A DNA stretch of 64,000 nucleotides from Paenibacillus piscarius (lineage in GTDB: Bacteria; Bacillota; Bacilli; Paenibacillales; Paenibacillaceae). Within the stretch, counting starts at the first letter, position 1; each line of letters begins with the position of its first letter. Below are positions 60,620 to 64,000 of the stretch, piece after piece. Made by a program: the position numbers and the translations under genes. The notes beneath the pieces are model-generated. The model saw nothing but the letters and a program-made list of their open reading frames with translations. It was not told the origin of the DNA and did no database searches. The stretch covers positions 1-64,000 of the forward strand of contig NZ_JAIEUI010000004.1 of the NCBI RefSeq assembly GCF_022234545.1. The letters are read 5' to 3'.

Positions 60620-61426
60620 CTACGGCGTCAACCGTTTGACGAACTGGAAGCGGTCATTCACTCTCATTTTACTGTAGATGCTCTTCAGCATATTACGTAC
60701 TGTTCCTTCGCTGATCCCCAGATCACTCCCAATGTGCAGCGCGCTCTTCTCCAGCAGCCACAGCCGTGCGACCTCCTGCTCCCGCGCCGTCAGCTTATAC
60801 TCCATCAGGGTACTGTCTAGCCGGTACTGCTGCATCTCCGGGTTCCTCTCCATCCATTTCTCCAGCATATTCTCGGCAATCTGCTGCACAAACGGTACAG
60901 CGAATTCAATAGGCTCCGAGATATCAAAAGAAACATCTACATAACCGTACACGTTATCATGATCCTGCAGCGGGGCGCAGACACAGTTCCAGTTGCGGAA
61001 GGCCTCATCCGAATGCTCCTTTCCCCGCACGACCGCGATGCCCTTCGTCTCCATCGCCAGCGAAACCGCATTCATGCCGGCCTGCTCTCTGCCGAGACTA
61101 ACCCCCGGCCGCAGCTCCGCCTGCTCCATCTCTTCCCGGGTCACCTTCGAGGAGTAGACCAGCTCCAGGATGGTGCCCGCCTTGTCTGTCAGAAACACTA
61201 CATACGGAATCGACAGCAAATGGCTTAATTTGCCCATCTCACTGCGTATTGAAGCAATCATGGCTCTATGATAGATATGCTCTCTGGAATCTGCCGCAGG
61301 ATCCGCCGTGCAGCTCCCGCCATTCCAATCCGTCAGAGCCGCATCCAGCGGCCGGAAGGCTTCAAGCTGGCTTGATTCCAAATCTCCAGGCACACTCCAT
61401 GCTCTCGGCTGATCAAAAGTATTCAC
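60620..61426 (-). CDS. LuxR-type transcriptional regulator with GAF-like sensor domain
   Basis: This 268-residue regulator has a GAF-like N-terminal part (about 40-185, with VVFLTDKAGTILELVYS and AVSLAMETKGIAVVRGKEH) and a C-terminal LuxR helix-turn-helix (YKLTAREQEVARLWLLEKSALHIGSDLGISEGTVRNML). The N-terminal pattern resembles that of sigma-54-type acetoin regulators (AcoR), where MNAVSLAMETKG-like segments recur. Thus it may sense a small carbon compound. I start at a GTG (61426) with GGAGGGG eight bases upstream; the longer frame to 61495 runs over the promoter. The target genes are unknown; the flanking genes are convergent or divergent. Confidence 0.85.
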   Translation of the reverse strand: MNTFDQPRAWSVPGDLESSQLEAFRPLDAALTDWNGGSCTADPAADSREHIYHRAMIASIRSEMGKLSHLLSIPYVVFLTDKAGTILELVYSSKVTREEMEQAELRPGVSLGREQAGMNAVSLAMETKGIAVVRGKEHSDEAFRNWNCVCAPLQDHDNVYGYVDVSFDISEPIEFAVPFVQQIAENMLEKWMERNPEMQQYRLDSTLMEYKLTAREQEVARLWLLEKSALHIGSDLGISEGTVRNMLKSIYSKMRVNDRFQFVKRLTP

Positions 61427-61481
61427 TCGATGATCCCCTCCATATTTACCATTTCCTATATAACCGATTTTAAGAGAAAGC

Positions 61482-61490
61482 ATTATAACA
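61482..61490 (-). promoter_or_regulatory. extended -10 promoter of the LuxR-type gene
   Basis: On the minus strand TGTTATAAT (61490-61482) is a perfect extended -10, with a weak TTCATT at 17 nt. It falls inside the rejected upstream extension of the gene, which supports the later start. Confidence 0.55.
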
Positions 61491-61601
61491 TACAATTACG
61501 GAATAATGAACATTCGGCAAAGGACCTGTAAATTCGCACTTCAGCGCTGTAAAATGTAGAAATCTGCTATCACCGATTACATATTACCAGGAGGTTCGAC
61601 A

Positions 61602-61952
61602 TTGCTCCGCATCAGTTATCTATCGGCTGTCTTGAATCTGGTCACCGCCTTTGTGTCTTTCCTGCGCTTCGGCAGCAATCAAGCCCTGCTAATCATGACC
61701 GGCTGTTCGCTTCTGCTGCTGGCCGGCTGCCGGATACTGCATGGCAGAGCGGCATTGACTCTGGTTCCCCTAATTACCATTAGCTGTTCTTTCCTTTTAT
61801 ATAATGTGGTATATGTGCTATTGAAGCAAATCCACCTTGTGGACCTGTACGCGGTGGGCTGGAGACTTGCGGTCCAACTCCTCCTCCCCCTGCTCTTAGG
61901 CTTCACCCTGAAGTCCATTCTCAAACGAAGCGGCAATTCCCGGTTAGTCTAA
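61602..61952 (+). CDS. small four-helix membrane protein, function unknown
   Basis: This 116-residue protein is nearly all hydrophobic, with four probable transmembrane helices (about 5-22, 27-45, 52-75 and 82-105). The loops are very short, with a basic C-terminal tail (KSILKRSGNSR). No family is recognised. The start is TTG with AGGAGG seven bases upstream. It lies alone between the divergent regulator gene and an ABC-2 operon. The terminator hairpin begins inside its last codons. Confidence 0.65.
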   Translation: MLRISYLSAVLNLVTAFVSFLRFGSNQALLIMTGCSLLLLAGCRILHGRAALTLVPLITISCSFLLYNVVYVLLKQIHLVDLYAVGWRLAVQLLLPLLLGFTLKSILKRSGNSRLV

Positions 61953-61977
61953 CCGTCCGGGGAGAGCCGTTTTTTTT
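61931..61977 (+). terminator. terminator overlapping the end of the small membrane protein gene
   Basis: The nested stems CGGC/GCCG, CCCGG/CCGGG and CGGTTA/TAACCG are followed by eight T residues. The stop codon lies within the central hairpin. Confidence 0.8.
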
Positions 61978-62078
61978 CGATTCGTCATAGTTCTATGTAT
62001 TTATTGCGGAGACGACCAGAATCGATAGTTTTCGACATCCGGACAATGCTATATTTAAATCTATGTGTGATATAGCGC

Positions 62079-62092
62079 TTTCAATGTTGAAA
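62079..62092. promoter_or_regulatory. palindrome upstream of the ABC-2 operon
   Basis: TTTCAATGTTGAAA (6-bp perfect arms) lies directly before the AGGAGG of the ABC transporter gene. It could be an operator or a small structure near the ribosome site; no regulator is identified. Confidence 0.3.
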
Positions 62093-62108
62093 TACAGGAG
62101 GATTCACC

Positions 62109-63140
62109 TTGAGCATGATTGAAGTCAGAGGACTGACCAAGTCCTTCCAGCAGGCAGTGAAGGAACCGGGCCTGAAGGGGGCGGTGAAGCATCTGTTCCT
62201 GCCCCGGCATATTGAGAAGGTGGCGGTGAAGCCGCTGGATCTGTCGATCGAGGCCGGTGAGACGGTGGCTTATGTCGGCCCGAACGGGGCCGGGAAGTCC
62301 ACTACGCTGAAGATGCTGACCGGCATCCTGCGGCCCTCCGCGGGCAGCGTATCGGTAAACGGCCTCAACCCTTATACACAGAGAATGGCGAATGCCGCCC
62401 AGATCGGCGCTGTCTTCGGGCAGCGTACCCAGCTCTGGTGGGATATTCCGATCTCCGAGTCCTTCTCGCTGCTGAAGGATATCTATCAGATCCCGGATGC
62501 CCTCTACCGGAAGAACCTGGACCTGTTCATAGACCTGCTAGGCATGAACGAGTTCATTCATCTGTCGGCCCGCAAGCTCTCCCTGGGCCAGCGGATGCGT
62601 GCCGATCTGGCCGCTGCCCTGCTGCATAATCCGCCGATTCTGTATCTCGATGAGCCGACCATCGGCCTGGATATCTCCGTGAAGCAGAAGATCCGGGAAT
62701 TCATCAAGCAGATTAACCAGGAGCAGCAGACAACCGTAATGCTGACCACCCATGATCTGGGCGATATCGAGGACTTATGCAAGCGGCTGATTATCATCGA
62801 CCACGGGGCGATTATTTATGATGGTACGCTGAGTGAGGTCAAGGCCCGTTTTGCCGCCACCCGTGTCATCTTCTTCCAGGTCCGCGAGTCTATGCCGGAA
62901 TTATACCAGCTGCTGGAGCAGACACCGGGACTGAAGCTGGAGCAGCAGAGCGGGAAGGAGTTCTCGGTGGCTTTTGACAGACATGAGTACAGTGCCAGTG
63001 AAGTGGTCAGCAAGGTGATGAATTACGGCGAGGTGCTCGATTTCCGCATGGAGGATACCCAGATTGAGCATGTCATTAAGGCGGTGTATGACGGCCATCT
63101 GAACCTGAATGAGCGCCGGGGAACCGGGAGGAACGGATAG
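62109..63140 (+). CDS. ABC-2 type transporter ATP-binding protein
   Basis: This 343-residue ATPase has Walker A GPNGAGKSTTLKML (about residue 58), Q-loop FGQRTQLWW, signature LSLGQRMRADLAAALLHN and Walker B ILYLDEPTIGLD, then a 90-residue C-terminal extension. The FGQRTQLWWDIP segment is typical of the ABC-2 group whose permeases are DUF990-type, encoded as ATPase plus two permeases. The start is TTG with AGGAGG seven bases upstream. The substrate is unknown. It is the first gene of an operon that leaves the window. Confidence 0.92.
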   Translation: MSMIEVRGLTKSFQQAVKEPGLKGAVKHLFLPRHIEKVAVKPLDLSIEAGETVAYVGPNGAGKSTTLKMLTGILRPSAGSVSVNGLNPYTQRMANAAQIGAVFGQRTQLWWDIPISESFSLLKDIYQIPDALYRKNLDLFIDLLGMNEFIHLSARKLSLGQRMRADLAAALLHNPPILYLDEPTIGLDISVKQKIREFIKQINQEQQTTVMLTTHDLGDIEDLCKRLIIIDHGAIIYDGTLSEVKARFAATRVIFFQVRESMPELYQLLEQTPGLKLEQQSGKEFSVAFDRHEYSASEVVSKVMNYGEVLDFRMEDTQIEHVIKAVYDGHLNLNERRGTGRNG

Positions 63141-63950
63141 ATGCCAACTGCAGCTAAGCTCAGGAAATACAGAAGCATCGCCAGCCGCTCCCTGCAGAAT
63201 GTCATGGCCTACCGCAATTCATATATCATTAATATCCTGGCGAATACGATCAATCTGGCCGCGATCTTCTTCCTCTGGCAGGGGATCTACGGCGGGCGTG
63301 AGGCGCTGGGCGGCTACACCTGGGATCAGATGAAGACTTATCTGCTGGTCACCTTCCTGGCCAATTCCGTGTTGTCCTGGTACTCCGAGACGGCGATTTC
63401 CGGCAAAATCCTGGACGGCAGCGTCGCCATGGATTTGCTGAAGCCAGTGGACTTCCAGACAGCGCGATTCGCCGAGACCCTGGGCGCAAGTCTGCTCGAA
63501 GGGGCTATGAGTACGGTGCTGCTGGTCCTGTTCACCACCTTCGTCACCGGCATTGCTTTTCCCCATTCGCTGACCGTCTATCTGTTGTTTGCCATCAGCC
63601 TGCTCAGTGCGGTTGTTGTCAAGTTCGGAGTGGTCTATCTGGCGGCGCTGTTATGCTTCTGGTCCACCGGCTCACTCGGCATTGTCTGGACCCGGATCGC
63701 GCTGACCAATCTTCTGTCTGGTGCTTTGGTTCCGCTCGCCTTCTTCCCGGATTGGCTGGAAAAGCTGGCTCTGTTGCTGCCCTTCCAGGCCATCATTCAT
63801 ACACCGACGATGATCTTCCTGCAGCAGGTAGATACGGTAGAGAGCTTGCGGCTGATCGGCATTCAGCTGTTCTGGGGAGCGGCGCTCTGGCTGGCAGGCA
63901 AGGCCCTGTGGAGCTGGGCGGTCCGCCAGGTGACGATCCATGGAGGCTAA
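63141..63950 (+). CDS. ABC-2 family permease (DUF990-like), first of two
   Basis: This 269-residue membrane protein has six helices. The N-terminal RSLQNVMAYRNSYIINILAN and the segment SGKILDGSVAMDLLKPVDF are characteristic of ABC-2/DUF990-type permeases. It begins directly after the ATPase stop. The second permease starts 20 bases further on. The exported compound is unknown; related triplets are often linked to antibiotic or lantibiotic resistance and to cell-envelope stress. Confidence 0.88.
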   Translation: MPTAAKLRKYRSIASRSLQNVMAYRNSYIINILANTINLAAIFFLWQGIYGGREALGGYTWDQMKTYLLVTFLANSVLSWYSETAISGKILDGSVAMDLLKPVDFQTARFAETLGASLLEGAMSTVLLVLFTTFVTGIAFPHSLTVYLLFAISLLSAVVVKFGVVYLAALLCFWSTGSLGIVWTRIALTNLLSGALVPLAFFPDWLEKLALLLPFQAIIHTPTMIFLQQVDTVESLRLIGIQLFWGAALWLAGKALWSWAVRQVTIHGG

Positions 63951-63969
63951 GGCAGGAGGAGGACGCAGA

Positions 63970-64000
63970 ATGAAAATCACACAAATGCTCTATCTCTACA
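63970..64000 (+). CDS. ABC-2 family permease, second of two, 5' end only
   Basis: An ATG with AGGAGGAGG upstream opens a frame reading MKITQMLYLY up to the window edge. Position after the ATPase and first permease, and the strong ribosome site, point to the partner permease. Only ten codons are visible. Confidence 0.65.
   Translation, partial: MKITQMLYLY

Overview
The window looks like a chromosomal segment of a Paenibacillus-type Firmicute (inferred). The left edge carries the 5' end of a 16S rRNA gene with a Firmicutes-type leader. The gene order pcrB-pcrA-ligA, the copper-amine-oxidase-like stalk domains, the DUF2759 and DUF3977 proteins, strong AGGAGG-type ribosome binding sites, and frequent TTG/GTG starts all fit that family. 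I see no tRNA, insertion sequence, prophage or CRISPR array.

Layout. 1-436: start of an rrn operon (minus strand) with two promoters. 437-3076: an Fsr-type MFS exporter and a membrane-anchored molybdopterin oxidoreductase. 3160-7970: a minus-strand operon running alkaline phosphatase, ABC ATPase, FtsX/MacB-like permease with a His-rich loop, DUF3299-like lipoprotein, with Pho-box-like hexamers upstream. 8065-8285: 52-bp tandem repeats. 8418-13681: pcrB-pcrA-ligA. 13922-14509: an AT-rich orphan secreted protein.

14812-43419 is dominated by a surface-glycan locus. The minus-strand block from wzm (34536) to a polyprenyl-phosphate sugar-1-phosphate transferase (14812) encodes: an ABC exporter (Wzm/Wzt with a C-terminal glycan-binding domain); a WsaE-like methyltransferase/coiled-coil/GT2/GT4 fusion; the complete GDP-D-glycero-D-manno-heptose cassette (HddA, GmhA, HddC, GmhB); an OafA-like acyltransferase; a GtrC-like membrane glycosyltransferase with GtrB and GtrA; and FdtA/FdtC/FdtB for a dTDP-3-acetamido-3,6-dideoxyhexose. 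RmlB and RmlD lie downstream, and RmlA and RmlC about 23 kb away at 42 kb, so dTDP-L-rhamnose synthesis is complete. A divergent O-antigen-ligase-like protein with a TPR-like tail (34624) and galU (37160) flank the block. The core (19.3-34.6 kb) is visibly AT-rich against GC-rich flanks. The best reading is an S-layer-glycan or related cell-wall-glycan locus with an acquired or variable centre. The sugars combine those known separately from two Aneurinibacillus thermoaerophilus S-layer glycans. The glycan's structure and acceptor are inference.

The rest is mainly housekeeping. It includes a U32 peptidase-family protein, a secreted HtrA-like protease overlapping a stalk-domain protein, an isolated gmd, uvrB and uvrA separated by a terminator-like hairpin, motAB, and the glycine cleavage system. 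In the last, gcvT-gcvPA-gcvPB lies behind a tandem glycine riboswitch, while gcvH is divergent and outside its control. A LuxR-type regulator, a small membrane protein and the start of an ABC-2 export operon (62109 to the window edge) close the window.
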